NCBI GenBank assembly: GCA_009760885.1 | Contig: CM019699.1 | Span: 43,778,768 to 43,842,767, forward strand | Source of the DNA: Achatina immaculata | Taxonomy: Eukaryota > Mollusca > Gastropoda > Stylommatophora > Achatinidae | Reading direction: 5' to 3' | DNA length: 64,000 nucleotides | In this document: piece by piece, positions 12,251-24,147 of the stretch | Numbering within the stretch: position 1 is the first letter of the stretch | How the letters are laid out: each line of letters starts with the position of its first letter | Program-made: the position numbers and the translations under genes | The notes under the pieces: model-generated | Told to the model about the DNA's origin: nothing | The model's database searches: none | Seen by the model: the letters and a program-made list of their open reading frames with translations, nothing else

Positions 12251-12474
12251 TCATGCAGGAAACTAGCCAGGGAATTAGTGTGAGTGGGACTGCTGTGAGT
12301 GGGATCGCTGAGAGACTGGAAGGGAGTGCACTTACAAGAAGGATATGTTCCAGGTTTCTGAATGATGAGAATAGTTTATCAGAGCTTTCAAATTATTTTT
12401 GTTTTGTAACTTTCTCCGATTTCTTCGAGGTATTCTTTATTATTATTTTTTGTGGTTAATCTTAAATTCTCATT

Positions 12475-12745
12475 AGTGTTACTATTATTGCGTCAGAGTG
12501 GCACCGCTCTCAGTGTTACTGTTATCTCAGAGTAGCACCGTTCTCAGTGTTACTGTTATCTCAGAGTAGCACCGCTCTCAGTATTACTGTTATCTCAGAA
12601 TAGCACCGCTCTCAGTATTACTGTTATCTCAGAATAGCACCGCTCTCAGTATTACTGTTATCTCAGAATAGCACCGCTCTCAGTATTACTGTTATCTCAG
12701 AATAGCACCGCTCTCAGTATTACTGTTATCTCAGAGTAGCACTTC
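12475..12745. repeat. 34-bp minisatellite, 8 copies (block copy 1)
   Basis: Units carry tctcagaatagcaccgctct then cagtattactgtta. The same eight-unit array recurs at 13923-14193 and 15591-15861, so the array predates the block duplications and has not changed in copy number since. Confidence 0.95.
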
Positions 12746-13434
12746 TTTCAGTGTTACTTACTACTATATGGTTTGGATTACTTTTACTGGATTCATCATC
12801 ATCATGTTCCACCTCTACATGCAGAAATGCTTACAAGGAATCTCCAGGAAGTTCTTTTTCTTGTTTTCACAATCATCAGGTCAAATCTTTATGTGGACAT
12901 ATAAGTGGACACATTTATCAGGACATATTTATGTGAACATATTTATCTCGACTTATTTATCTGGACACATTTATCTGGACATATTTATCTGAACACATTT
13001 ATCTGGAGATATCAAGGTTAATTAAAATGGTTATTTTGTTTCAGCATGTCCGACACATGTTTGGGGAAGAACTTGGAAACCTGACATCAAAGTGATATTA
13101 CAACTGGTGCACGAATGAGCTGTGTAACTTCCAGTCAATTGTTACTGAAATATTTTGCTTTCTGAACTGCCCACGCAAAATTATCCCGCCCAAAATCTCG
13201 ATAAAATGAATTGTAAATGACACAATTATAGCCATTATCTGAAGGGAGTGTATCGCGTACCCGAAGCGTAGTTTGGAAGCTCAGCATGTCATGTTGCTAA
13301 TCACACTACAAACAACTTAATTACTACAACTGCAAGTTGAGGCATGGCCCGAGGTCCACGGCCACATTAAGTTAAACAAGAACAAGACACTTCCAATCAA
13401 GATGACGTTCAGCTTTTTCTGTTCCTGGAGGCGA

Positions 13435-13698
13435 TTACAGGCGATGGTCTTTAATGTAGACAGGTTGTCCCATTACATCTTCTGATGGTAACCCAAGAGA
13501 GTCATTCTGTGTCTTTGCTGGGCCCCGAGTGATGAAGATATCATCAAACACGTGTTGACAGGGCCCCATACCTTGACATAGAGCATTAGTTCTGGTTTTG
13601 GCACAGCACACATCCCTGACGTCCACCAGACAGCAATCATAACTTGGCTGCAAGGGACCTAACTCGCATCGTGATAAACAGAACGGGCAGGCGGACAA
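13435..13698 (-). CDS. Cysteine-rich candidate exon region, copy 2
   Basis: Identical 87-codon translation to the frame at 11987-12250, duplicated with its block. The candidate 76-nt exon is at 13572-13647 with the same acceptor and donor. If all three exons were spliced together the frame would shift, since 76 is not a multiple of 3; at most one could be used per transcript. Confidence 0.3.
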   Translation of the reverse strand: MSACPFCLSRCELGPLQPSYDCCLVDVRDVCCAKTRTNALCQGMGPCQHVFDDIFITRGPAKTQNDSLGLPSEDVMGQPVYIKDHRL

Positions 13699-13922
13699 TC
13701 ATGCAGGAAACTAGCCAGGGAATTAGTGTGAGTGGGACTGCTGTGAGTGGGATCGCTGAGAGACTGGAAGGGAGTGCACTTACAAGAAGGATATGTTCCA
13801 GGTTTCTGAATGATGAGAATAGTTTATCAGAGCTTTCAAATTATTTTTGTTTTGTAACTTTCTCCGATTTCTTCGAGGTATTCTTTATTATTATTTTTTG
13901 TGGTTAATCTTAAATTCTCATT

Positions 13923-14193
13923 AGTGTTACTATTATTGCGTCAGAGTGGCACCGCTCTCAGTGTTACTGTTATCTCAGAGTAGCACCGTTCTCAGTGTTA
14001 CTGTTATCTCAGAGTAGCACCGCTCTCAGTATTACTGTTATCTCAGAATAGCACCGCTCTCAGTATTACTGTTATCTCAGAATAGCACCGCTCTCAGTAT
14101 TACTGTTATCTCAGAATAGCACCGCTCTCAGTATTACTGTTATCTCAGAATAGCACCGCTCTCAGTATTACTGTTATCTCAGAGTAGCACTTC
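13923..14193. repeat. 34-bp minisatellite, 8 copies (block copy 2)
   Basis: Copy of the array at 12475-12745 carried by the segmental duplication. Confidence 0.95.
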
Positions 14194-14454
14194 TTTCAGT
14201 GTTACTTACTACTATATGGTTTGGATTACTTTTACTGGATTCATCATCATCATGTTCCACCTCTACATGCAGAAATGCTTACAAGGAATCTCCAGGAAGT
14301 TCTTTTTCTTGTTTTCACAATCATCAGGTCAAATCTTTCCCTGTCAGCTTTTTTATAAAGACAGTCTTTGACAGTGTCAATATCACTATCTGCTCTATCA
14401 TAATACTAGTTTTCTACAACTGATGCACAGGTTTTTAAATTAATACATTACATA

Positions 14455-14766
14455 TTTTTGATATATGCATACAGTGTTATTATCTTGTTAGTTATATGCA
14501 TACAGTGTTATTATCTTGTTAGTTATATGCATACAGTGTTATTTATCTTGTTAGTTATATGCATACAGTGTTATTTATCTTGTTAGTTATATGCATACAG
14601 TGTTGCTTATTTTGTTTGATACGTGCATACAGTGCTATTTATCTCGTTAATTACATACACACAGTGCTATTTATCTCGTTAATTACATACATACATTGCT
14701 ATTTATCTCGCTAGTTACATACATACAGTGTTATTTATCTTGTTTGATACATGTATATAGTGTTAT
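14455..14766. repeat. 32-bp minisatellite, about 9-10 copies
   Basis: Units of ttatatgcatacagtgttat plus ttatcttgttag. The first two copies lack one T compared with the later duplicate at 16125. Confidence 0.92.
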
Positions 14767-15102
14767 TACAACTGGTGCACGAATGAGCTGTGTAACTTCC
14801 AGTCAATTGTTACTGAAATATTTTGCTTTCTGAACTGCCCACGCAAAATTATCCCGCCCAAAATCTCGATAAAATGAATTGTAAATGACACAATTATAGC
14901 CATTATCTGAAGGGAGTGTATCGCGTACCCGAAGCGTAGTTTGGAAGCTCAGCATGTCATGTTGCTAATCACACTACAAACAACTTAATTACTACAACTG
15001 CAAGTTGAGGCATGGCCCGAGGTCCACGGCCACATTAAGTTAAACAAGAACAAGACACTTCCAATCAAGATGACGTTCAGCTTTTTCTGTTCCTGGAGGC
15101 GA

Positions 15103-15366
15103 TTACAGGCGATGGTCTTTAATGTAGACAGGTTGTCCCATTACATCTTCTGATGGTAACCCAAGAGAGTCATTCTGTGTCTTTGCTGGGCCCCGAGTGA
15201 TGAAGATATCATCAAACACGTGTTGACAGGGCCCCATACCTTGACATAGAGCATTAGTTCTGGTTTTGGCACAGCACACATCCCTGACGTCCACCAGACA
15301 GCAATCATAACTTGGCTGCAAGGGACCTAACTCGCATCGTGATAAACAGAACGGGCAGGCGGACAA
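15103..15366 (-). CDS. Cysteine-rich candidate exon region, copy 3
   Basis: Third identical copy; candidate exon at 15240-15315. It is the first one a minus-strand transcript would meet. Function unknown. Confidence 0.3.
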   Translation of the reverse strand: MSACPFCLSRCELGPLQPSYDCCLVDVRDVCCAKTRTNALCQGMGPCQHVFDDIFITRGPAKTQNDSLGLPSEDVMGQPVYIKDHRL

Positions 15367-15590
15367 TCATGCAGGAAACTAGCCAGGGAATTAGTGTGAG
15401 TGGGACTGCTGTGAGTGGGATCGCTGAGAGACTGGAAGGGAGTGCACTTACAAGAAGGATATGTTCCAGGTTTCTGAATGATGAGAATAGTTTATCAGAG
15501 CTTTCAAATTATTTTTGTTTTGTAACTTTCTCCGATTTCTTCGAGGTATTCTTTATTATTATTTTTTGTGGTTAATCTTAAATTCTCATT

Positions 15591-15861
15591 AGTGTTACTA
15601 TTATTGCGTCAGAGTGGCACCGCTCTCAGTGTTACTGTTATCTCAGAGTAGCACCGTTCTCAGTGTTACTGTTATCTCAGAGTAGCACCGCTCTCAGTAT
15701 TACTGTTATCTCAGAATAGCACCGCTCTCAGTATTACTGTTATCTCAGAATAGCACCGCTCTCAGTATTACTGTTATCTCAGAATAGCACCGCTCTCAGT
15801 ATTACTGTTATCTCAGAATAGCACCGCTCTCAGTATTACTGTTATCTCAGAGTAGCACTTC
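15591..15861. repeat. 34-bp minisatellite, 8 copies (block copy 3)
   Basis: Third copy of the array at 12475-12745. Confidence 0.95.
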
Positions 15862-16124
15862 TTTCAGTGTTACTTACTACTATATGGTTTGGATTACTTT
15901 TACTGGATTCATCATCATCATGTTCCACCTCTACATGCAGAAATGCTTACAAGGAATCTCCAGGAAGTTCTTTTTCTTGTTTTCACAATCATCAGGTCAA
16001 ATCTTTCCCTGTCAGCTTTTTTATAAAGACAGTCTTTGACAGTGTCAATATCACTATCTGCTCTATCATAATACTAGTTTTCTACAACTGATGCACAGGT
16101 TTTTAAATTAATACATTACATATT

Positions 16125-16440
16125 TTTGATATATGCATACAGTGTTATTTATCTTGTTAGTTATATGCATACAGTGTTATTTATCTTGTTAGTTATATGC
16201 ATACAGTGTTATTTATCTTGTTAGTTATATGCATACAGTGTTATTTATCTTGTTAGTTATATGCATACAGTGTTGCTTATTTTGTTTGATACGTGCATAC
16301 AGTGCTATTTATCTCGTTAATTACATACACACAGTGCTATTTATCTCGTTAATTACATACATACATTGCTATTTATCTCGCTAGTTACATACATACAGTG
16401 TTATTTATCTTGTTTGATACATGTATATAGTGTTATTTAT
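16125..16440. repeat. 32-bp minisatellite, duplicate array
   Basis: Duplicate of the array at 14455-14766. It continues past the duplication boundary into two or three diverged units, so this array contains the original right edge. Confidence 0.92.
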
Positions 16441-16834
16441 CGTGTTACACGCATGCAATCTTGTTTATCTTGAACAACTGATGAATACAGCGTTGTTTGT
16501 CTTCTATGATAAAACTTATACAAAAATAAGTAAAAAAAAAAAAAACACACACAGAATTCTGTGTGAAAATATTGAAACTTTTGTTGTAGATATTTGACAG
16601 TTTTCTATAGCCCAAGAATGACAGTTATGTTAAACATAAAGTGAGCTCTGTGACCAGACATTCGACAAACTACATCAATCAGCGGTGCTGGGATCCTGGA
16701 TTTGGGATAATGGACAGCAGTTTTTTCTGAAGTTCTAGAAATAGATCAGGCATTTCCTAAACAAAAGCCAGATACAGACCTACCCTGCACAAGTTTCTGG
16801 AGGGTGAGAGCTGTACTGTCTCTTGATCATTATA
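16441..16834. other. Unique spacer
   Basis: AT-rich with an A13 tract near 16532. No gene recognised. Confidence 0.45.
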
Positions 16835-17062
16835 TTCTTTTGTTTAAGTGACAGAAAGAGTTTTATAAGTTTTGTTTTATTCTCTTGTTTAAAGGAGAGA
16901 CAGAGTTCTATAAGCGTAGTTTTATACTCTTGTTTAACTGATAGACAGAGCTTTATAAACGTAGCTTTATTTTCTTATTTAAAGAATATATAGAGCTTTA
17001 TGATAGTAGTTTTATTCTCTTGTTTAAATGACAGGCACAGCTTTATAAGCATCGCTTTATTC
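16835..17062. repeat. Degenerate 45-bp minisatellite, 5 copies
   Basis: Diverged units share ttttattctcttgtttaa and gacagagctttataagc at 45-bp spacing. Confidence 0.85.
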
Positions 17063-17479
17063 TCTTGATTGTCAATTCGCAGATTGTTGCTTTGTTGATT
17101 GATCGGTGATCCATTGTAAGTGACAGCTTGAACTTCTAACCCGACACCTTATGTATGTTTTGAAGATAGGCTTGGAGCAGGAGTGAAGTTGGACTCAGAG
17201 TGGGTTATGGGGACATTTTTAAAAAAAATTAACTGGGAAAGAAAGGGAAATTAGAAAACACGAAATAAGAACACAAGTACTACTTTTCAATTCCACCAGT
17301 TTGATAAGCAGATTTCAGTAAACTAAAATAACAGGAGAATTCATTCTAAACAGAAGTATTAACAACATAATGTATAATTTGTTAGACCGCCGTAATTGTG
17401 ATATCTTTAGCCCTCTAGATTTCAGTCACAACTTAGACGCAAACAATATGTTTTCGAAACAAACAACTAACCATAACCT
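17063..17479. other. Unique spacer
   Basis: Non-repetitive with an A8 tract near 17221. No gene recognised. A plus-strand frame begins at 17370 but most of it is the adjacent repeat. Confidence 0.45.
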
Positions 17480-18862
17480 TCACGGTACACGCATACAGCA
17501 AACTACTAGCTATAACATTCAAGTTATACGCATACAACAAACTACTAGCTATAACATTCAAGTTATACGCATACAACAAACTACTAGCTATAACATTCAA
17601 GTTATACGCATACAACAAACTACTAGCTATAACATTCAAGTTATACGCATACAACAAACTATTAGCTGTAACTTTCAAGGTATACGCATGCAACAGACTA
17701 TTAACTATAACTTTCATGGTATACACATGCAACAGACTATTAACTATAACTTTCATGGTATACACATGCAACAGACTATTAACTATAACTTTCATGGTAT
17801 ACACATGCAACAGACTATTAACTATAACTTTCATGGTATACACATGCAACAGACTATTAACTATAACTTTCATGGTATACACATGCAACAGACTATTAAC
17901 TATAACTTTCATGGTATACACATGCAACAGACTATTAGTAATAACTTTCACGGTATACGGATACAACAAACTACCAGCTATAGCCTTCACGATATACGCA
18001 TACAACAGGTTGCTAGCTATAGCCTTCAATGTATTCACTTACCACAGACTATTAGCTACAACCATCACGGTATTCACTTACCACAGACTACTAGCTATAA
18101 CCTTCACAGTATTCACTTACCACAGACTATTAGCTACAACCATCACGGTATTCACTTACCACAGACTATTAGCTACAACCTTCACGGTATTCACTTACCA
18201 CAGTCTACTAGCTATAACCTTCACGGTATTCACTTATCACAGAATATTAGCTATAACCTTCACGGTATAAATTTACCACAGACTACTACCTATAACCTTC
18301 ACGGTATAAATTTACCACAGACTACTAGCTATAACCTTCACGGTATCAACTTACCACAGACTACTAGCTATAACCTTCACGGTATAAACTTACCACAGAC
18401 TATAGCTATAATCTTCACGGTATAAAGTTACCACAGACTATTAGCTATAACCTTCACGGTATAAAGTTACCACAGACTATTAGCTATAACCTTCACGGTA
18501 TAAAGTTACCACAGACTATTAGCTATAACCTTCACTGTATAAAGTTACCACAGACTATTAGCTATAACCTTCACTGTATAAAGTTACCACATACTATTAG
18601 CTATAACCTTCACTGTATAAAGTTACCACAGACTATTAGCTATAACCTTCACTGTATAAAGTTACCACAGACTATTAGCTATAACCTTCACTGTATAAAG
18701 TTACCACAGACTATTAGCTATAACCTTCACTGTATAAAGTTACCACAGACTATTAGCTATAATCTTCACGGTATAAACTTACCACAGACTATTAGCTATA
18801 ATCTTCACGGTATAAACTTACCACAGACTACTAGCTATAACCTTCACGGTATACATATAAAG
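17480..18862. repeat. 39-bp minisatellite, about 35 copies in subfamilies
   Basis: Units share actattagctataac and a 39-bp period. Subfamilies occur in blocks: catacaacaaactactagc (17490-17660), catgcaacagactattaact (17690-17930), cacttaccacagactatt (18030-18240) and taaagttaccacagactatt (18420-18760). Block structure shows successive local amplifications. Because 39 is divisible by 3, frames up to 351 codons stay open, repeating 13 residues such as HMQQTINYNFHGI. I treat these as artefacts; there is no signal peptide or flanking coding sequence. Confidence 0.95.
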
Positions 18863-18997
18863 TCAGCTCATCCTGTCCTAAGAGAATATCCTCAGGTCAT
18901 TCTTCAGCAGAAGAGTGCTCACCCTCATGTGTAGCCCCAAGTCGTGGGAGGAGAAGCTGAGCGTGCACAGGCCGGCACCCGTCCTCGTCAGGCCCGT

Positions 18998-19206
18998 ACA
19001 AGTCACATCAGTGAAGGTAGACCCAAGGCTCAAAGCCTGTACAAGTCATCTTAGTGAAGGTAGACCCAAGGCTCAAATCCCGTACAAGTCATCTTAGTGA
19101 AAGTAGACCCAAGGCTTAAAGCCCGTACAAGTCATCTTAGTGAAGGTAGACCCAAGGCTCAAATCCCGTACAAGTCATCTTAGTGAAGGTAGACCCAAGG
19201 CAGGCT
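18998..19206. repeat. 43-bp minisatellite, 5 copies
   Basis: Units carry gtacaagtcatcttagtgaa and ggtagacccaaggctcaaa, 43 bp apart. Confidence 0.92.
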
Positions 19207-19227
19207 TCAGGGCGTTGATCTTCGCCC

Positions 19228-19674
19228 TAGGTAACACAGGAGTCTGACCTAGGTGACACAGGAGTCTGACGTAGGTGATACAGGAGTCTGACCTAGGTAA
19301 CACAGGAGTCTGACCTAGGTGACACAGGAGTCTGACGTAGGTGATACAGGAGTCTGACGTAGGTGACACAGGAGTCTGACGTAGGTGATACAGGAGTCTG
19401 ACGTAGGTGACACAGGAGTCTGACCTAGGTGACACAGGAGTCTGACCTAGGTGACACAGGAGTCTGACGTAGGTGACACAGGAGTCTGACGTAGGTGACA
19501 CAGGAGTCTGACGTAGGTGACACAGGAGTCTGACGTAGGTGACACAGGAGTCTGACCTAGGTGACACAGGAGTCTGACGTAGGTGACACAGGAGTCTGAC
19601 ATAGGTGACACAGGAGTCTGACCCAGGTGACACAGGAGTCTGACTTAGGTGACACAGGAGTCTGACTTAGGCCT
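19228..19674. repeat. 22-bp minisatellite, about 20 copies
   Basis: Unit gtaggtgacacaggagtctg plus ac. The main variants are gtaggtgat and ctaggtgac. Minus-strand frames rotate through the repeat without stops. Confidence 0.95.
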
Positions 19675-19741
19675 CGTGGAAAAATGGCAGCACATTTTTT
19701 CATTATTTTTCCTTGCTTTCTTGGCTTCACCAGACGCAAGT

Positions 19742-20548
19742 GTCAGGCTCACAATAGTGTAAGGCTCACAATAGTGCTAGGCTCACAATAGTGTCAGGCT
19801 CACAATAGTGTTATGCTCACAATAGTGCTAGGCTCACACTAGCTAGGCTCACAATAGTGTCAGGCTCACAATAGTGTTATGCTCACAATAGTGCTAGGCT
19901 CACATTAGCTAGGCCCACAATAGTGCTAGGCTCACACTAGTGCTAGGCTCACAATAGTGCTAAGTTCACACTAGTGCTAGGCTCACACTAGTGCTAGGCT
20001 CACAATAGTGTTAAGCTCACACTGGTGTTAGGTTTTCACTGATATTAGGTTCTCACTGATATTAGGTTCTCACTGATTTTAGGTTCACACTGATTTTAGG
20101 TTCTCACTGATGTTAGGTTCTCACTGATGTTAGATTTTCATTGGTGTTAGGTTCTCACATGTGTTAGGTTCTCATTGATGTTAGTCTCACACTAATGAGA
20201 GGTTTTCACTGATGATATCCTCACACTGGTGTTAGGCTCACATTGTTGTTAGGTTTTCATTAATGCTAGGATAACACTGATGTTAGGTTCTCACTGATGT
20301 TAGGTTCTCACTGATGTTAGGTTCTCATTGATGTTAGGTTCTCACTGATGTTAGGTTCTCACTGATGTTAGGTTCTCACTGATGTTAGGTTTCACTGATG
20401 TTAGACTTAAGCTGGTTTTAGGCTCTAACTGTTGTTAGGTTGTCACTGGTATTAGACTCACACTGGTGTTAGGCTCACACTGTTGTTAGGTTCTCAATGG
20501 TTGGTATTAGGCTCACACTGGTGTTAGGCTCACATTGATATCAGAGAC
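19742..20548. repeat. 17-bp minisatellite, about 47 copies, two subfamilies
   Basis: The left part repeats tcacaatagtgctaggc; from about 20030 it shifts to actgatgttaggttctc with the same 17-bp period. One array drifted into two subfamilies. Single-base indels and short insertions are common in the right part. Confidence 0.92.
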
Positions 20549-21012
20549 AGACACACGAGACTTGCTGTATTTTTGTAAGCCTGGAGACATACTGATATCT
20601 ATTGAGATCTCTTGGGCACAGTAACAGATTTTGATGCTCTTTACTTGATTTTGTCACAAAATCAGTTGGCCATTTTTACTTTGCTATTATTAAACCAAAT
20701 ATTGCTGATCTCTTCCAATAAAACGGAAGAAAAATAAACTCACCATGTCCACATCCTCCTTGATATGTTCGATGTATTTTAATAGTGAAACAAGCCGGTC
20801 TTAAATCATTGATAAAAAGGAAAAAAACAACCATCTACAATATCAAAAGTTGATATTAAATGTTTACATTTATAATTTTGATCTTCTTACTTTTCTTTAT
20901 TACCAAAGAGATTACGTTAAATTTCTGATAATTATATGAAACTGGTTGGTTCACTTCACGGCAGTCAGGACATTCCAGCATATGCTCGGACTTCATTCCT
21001 GAAACCACCTCA
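20549..21012. other. Unique AT-rich spacer
   Basis: No gene, RNA or repeat recognised. Confidence 0.45.
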
Positions 21013-21176
21013 GAACAAGTGTCAAGTCAACATAGACGCTCCAAGCTCTGTGACAAGTGTCAAGTCAACATAGACGCTCCAAGCTCTGTGACAAGTGTCA
21101 AGTCAACATAGACGCTCCAAGCTCCTGTGACAAGTGTCAAGTCAACATAGACACTCCAAGCTTCTGTGACAATTTC
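21013..21176. repeat. 38-bp minisatellite, 4 copies
   Basis: Units carry gtgtcaagtcaacatagacg and ctccaagctctgtgacaa. The last copy has one extra base and a substitution. Confidence 0.93.
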
Positions 21177-21224
21177 CCTTGTAAACTTCACAGGTTTTTG
21201 TCCTGGTATCGGCCCTGGTTGGTG

Positions 21225-21330
21225 GATATTCAAGAAAAAAATCTTGCCACTTCCGGTGGGATTCGAACCAGTAACCTCCAACAACCAGGCGAACGAATAA
21301 CCCCGAGACACGAAGCAAAATTGCAGAAGC
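21225..21330 (-). mobile_element. tRNA-like SINE candidate (B-box match)
   Basis: On the minus strand this stretch contains ggttcgaatcc, an exact match to the RNA polymerase III B box (GGTTCGANNCC), about 30-45 nt downstream of tRNA-like text (ctcggggttattcgttcgcc). The T-stem pairs for only about two base pairs, so it is not a working tRNA. A tRNA-derived SINE head fits best. An A/T run follows the B box. I see only this copy in the window, so the call rests on the motif. Confidence 0.4.
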
Positions 21331-22184
21331 ACGGTACAAGCTGGAAGCATGAAAGAAAAACTGCGGAAGTATGGTCTTATGTTAGATTTGTTGTTTGTCT
21401 GTAGTAGAAATGCTGAACCCCGACATTAGCCGCACGACCAGAAGAGGGCACAAATCAATAAATGAAAAAAACAGCATCTGACAGAAGTCTCCCTAAACAC
21501 TCCAGGGTAAAAAGGGCAATAAAACAGATGAAAGGAATCCTCAGGGAGGAGCTGAACAAAGGTTTAGGGTTCAGTTATCCGGGCACTGAGACCCAAACAG
21601 AACTTTGAGGTTCCAGTAAAGGCGCATGCCTCTGTAACAAGTACTGACAAGTACTACAAGTACTGACAAGTACTGACGTGCCAACACGGCACCAGGTGAA
21701 ACATTACTTCTTTTATTTTGTGAACAGGCTGAACTGTGCTGTTATTTATTGTCAATGCTCTGGTGGAGTGAGCTGACATATTTAGAAGCACTCTTCAGGA
21801 ATATCCTCTTCTACAAGTTTTCTTCCTTGTTAGACACATAGAAATAGCAGACAGCCAGGCTCTTAACTCTACCACCAGACAATATCAGCACTGGAGAGAT
21901 CACAGGCAATCTTCCAACAGAACCAACATATAACAATGTTGAGTCATTCAACAAGAAGATAGCTGAACAACTAGACAACAATTTTATTTAGGAGGAAAAA
22001 TGGAAGGTGACTGATGAGGATGGAAGGTTCAAGAATTTACATATACAGGCTCCACTCCCCGGCAAGAGCTAAGTTTGCCATATAGGGAGGAAGTGAACAA
22101 TTCTAACAGCTAGAATAGGACTACCAGCATTCAAAATCAAACAAAATGTCGCCATACTTAGTGAACATCAGAATACCTCATCCA
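21331..22184. other. Unique sequence, no supported gene
   Basis: Non-repetitive apart from a short tandem of acaagtactg near 21640-21680. No long open frame or RNA recognised. Confidence 0.45.
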
Positions 22185-22352
22185 CCCATCAGCAACCACA
22201 ACTAGCAAGCTCACATCAGCAAGCACAGCTAGCAAGCTCACATCAGCAAGCACAGCTAGCAAGCTCACATCAGCAAGCACAGCTAGCAAGCTCACATCAG
22301 CAAGCACAACTAGCAAGCTCACATCAGCAATCACAACTAGCAAGCTCACCTC
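22185..22352. repeat. 27-bp minisatellite, about 6 copies
   Basis: Units of aagctcacatcagcaagcac plus agctagc. The minus strand stays open because 27 is divisible by 3. Confidence 0.93.
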
Positions 22353-22940
22353 AGACCAAAAGAGTAACAAAACTGCTCTCAGCACCAACTGAGCTCAAAT
22401 TCTACTCTAACAAACCGCCACTACCGCTCTGCCGTAAGAAGGGCAGCAATCATTACTGTCACTGCACGAGGCGAAGTCTCTGAATAACTACGATACACTT
22501 AGTCCAGAATACGTCAAGTCATGATTTTAAAAAAAAACAGAACAAGCCTATAAAAATCTCCCTATCACAACATTCTGAACACACTGACCATCTTCCTAGG
22601 TAGTCCTCATGCTAACAAAACCTACTAATCTCTACATACATAACAGTGTAAAGGTGTGCACTGTCATATTATTGATGAATTAGCCTTATAATACTGATGA
22701 TTTTGAATTATATATTTCAGACTAAAGCAGATGCTCTTCATTTATAAGTTGTTCTTGATTAATACAACTTGATCTTCACACACATCCAGGTTTCTGTAGT
22801 GTTCTTGATTAGGTTTCACAAACATTGCCACTTCTATAATCAGGGGAAGTCCGATGTTATTCTCTACAGAATTCATTTATTTTATCAAATATGATATTCA
22901 CAACATCACTTGTACTAAGATGCAGTATGACATAATCTTT
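22353..22940. other. Unique AT-rich spacer
   Basis: No gene recognised. It contains short near-repeats of gttcttgatta around 22750-22810. Confidence 0.4.
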
Positions 22941-24147
22941 GTTAGTTTCGTCGTTGAAGCACATCAGTATCCAACTATCATACTCTACATGAAGCATTTC
23001 TCAATGTTCTCCTATTTCACAATATTCTACACATTTGATAAGAGGAGAATTCTATACTCTGTACTATATTCCATCTGAAACATGTGGTCAATCAGTTACA
23101 CGACTAAATCACTGTACCCGAAGTTTCAAAGTAACAAATATTCGTATCACTTGAATCACTTGACACACAGCTTCAATCTGTCCTAAAACTACTTCTTAAA
23201 AACTGCTTTTCCATAGTGTCTATTGCTCTAATTATCCATCTATTCCAGCTGTCGTTACCTACGTCTTCTTTCTCTCTCGTGTCTTCTCTGGCTTGTGTTC
23301 TCCTTCTGCTGTTCTTCTCTGATTGTCTGTCCTTCTCTCTTCGGACTCCCTCCTCTGTCTCTTCTTCTTCCTCGTTCCCTCGTCTTTCTTCGTAGTTCTG
23401 TTCCCCTACTTGGTTCCCCCCTCTTTCTTCGTCCTCTTGTTCCCGTCTCCTGTCTCCTTTTTATCTTCCAGTGCAGCTTGGTGGATTAACCAATAAGTAT
23501 TTTGGCTCCACCCTTCAGATGTCCACTGGTTCCCATGCGCGTTCTGATTGTCCGTCATTCAAACTGACCCGTTGCTTATATGTCGTTCGTCAATTGTCCA
23601 ATAGCCCACTCCTCTAAATATTTAATTGGTCATCTGGCCGAGTTGGTCACTCCTTTATTTAGAAACCGTGTGCAATCGCATCTAACGCGTGTCAAGTGTC
23701 AACTACGTCTATACAATTGTTATTTACCTAAGTCGTTATCTTGCTATTTCCTGTCGTAGGTTTTATTGTGTCCTCGATTTTCATTGTGTCTGCCTTTTAT
23801 ATTCGTCTTTTCTATTTTGTTTACTCGTGTCAATGTCCAGTCACTGCTTTGTTATCACTGGACCCTGCTACTTTCTGCCGTCCTTCTTTTGATGTGTCAG
23901 TGTCACTGAGTCTCGTGTTTTTCTATCCACTGTTTTCTTTTGTCCGCGTCTTGTTCTAGTGTCATGGAAGTTCTATACGTTTCTCTTCCTTTTTTAAGAC
24001 TTACTTTTCTCTGTCGCTATTCGATGTTACTATTTTCTTTACTGCATATTTTCATAATCATATTCATTAATGATAATAATAACCACAATAATTATTACTT
24101 ACAAGGCTATGCTACACATAATCCTAATAATCAATACTCTTGCTTTG
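22941..24147. repeat. 1206-bp tandem duplication, copy 1
   Basis: This block and the next (24148-25354) appear identical wherever compared, with an offset of 1206 bp. The junction shows microhomology: ttgttagttt at the left edge, ttgtcagttt at the joint and ttgtcagttc at the right edge. The block is pyrimidine-rich on the plus strand and holds several CCAAT-type motifs (aaccaataag near 23491, tgtccaatag near 23597, taattggtc near 23623) and AT-rich boxes, which look promoter- or LTR-like. Its open frames are short, C/T-driven and not gene-like. Confidence 0.95.

Larger units (their letters stand above)
11441..12888. repeat. Segmental duplication, copy 1 (1448 bp)
   Basis: This block recurs at 12889 with an offset of 1448 bp and apparently no differences over the parts compared. 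It holds a 14-bp repeat (atttatctggacac), a minus-strand cysteine-rich open frame, a 34-bp minisatellite and a short tail. The copy 1/copy 2 junction falls on a shared tttatgtggacatataagtg, suggesting repeat-mediated unequal exchange. Confidence 0.93.
12889..14336. repeat. Segmental duplication, copy 2
   Basis: Second tandem copy of the 1448-bp block. From 14337 the sequence continues into a tail (starting near ccctgtcagcttttttataa) and a 32-bp minisatellite that copy 1 lacks. The part from about 13096 to 14764 was then itself duplicated, giving copy 3. Confidence 0.93.
14764..16435. repeat. Segmental duplication, copy 3 (offset 1668 bp)
   Basis: It starts inside the block, at acaactggtgcacgaatgag, and includes the extended tail and the 32-bp array. 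The offset from copy 2 is 1668 bp, growing to 1670 in the array where two units gained one T each. So two duplication events with different endpoints occurred. The second junction has microhomology gttatt/tatt. Confidence 0.93.

Noticed and set aside
12196..12459. 87-codon plus-strand frames present three times
   Set aside because: Overlap antisense with the cysteine-rich frame, low-complexity end (FFEVFFIIIFCG), no motif.
17370..18425. 351-codon plus-strand frame of QQT.NYN.HGI repeats
   Set aside because: Generated by a 39-bp tandem unit; the same region is also open on the minus strand and in a second plus frame.
23635..23665. tRNA-Leu/Ser-like A box (tggccgagttgg) and its copy at 24841
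   Set aside because: No B box or cloverleaf follows within the expected distance.
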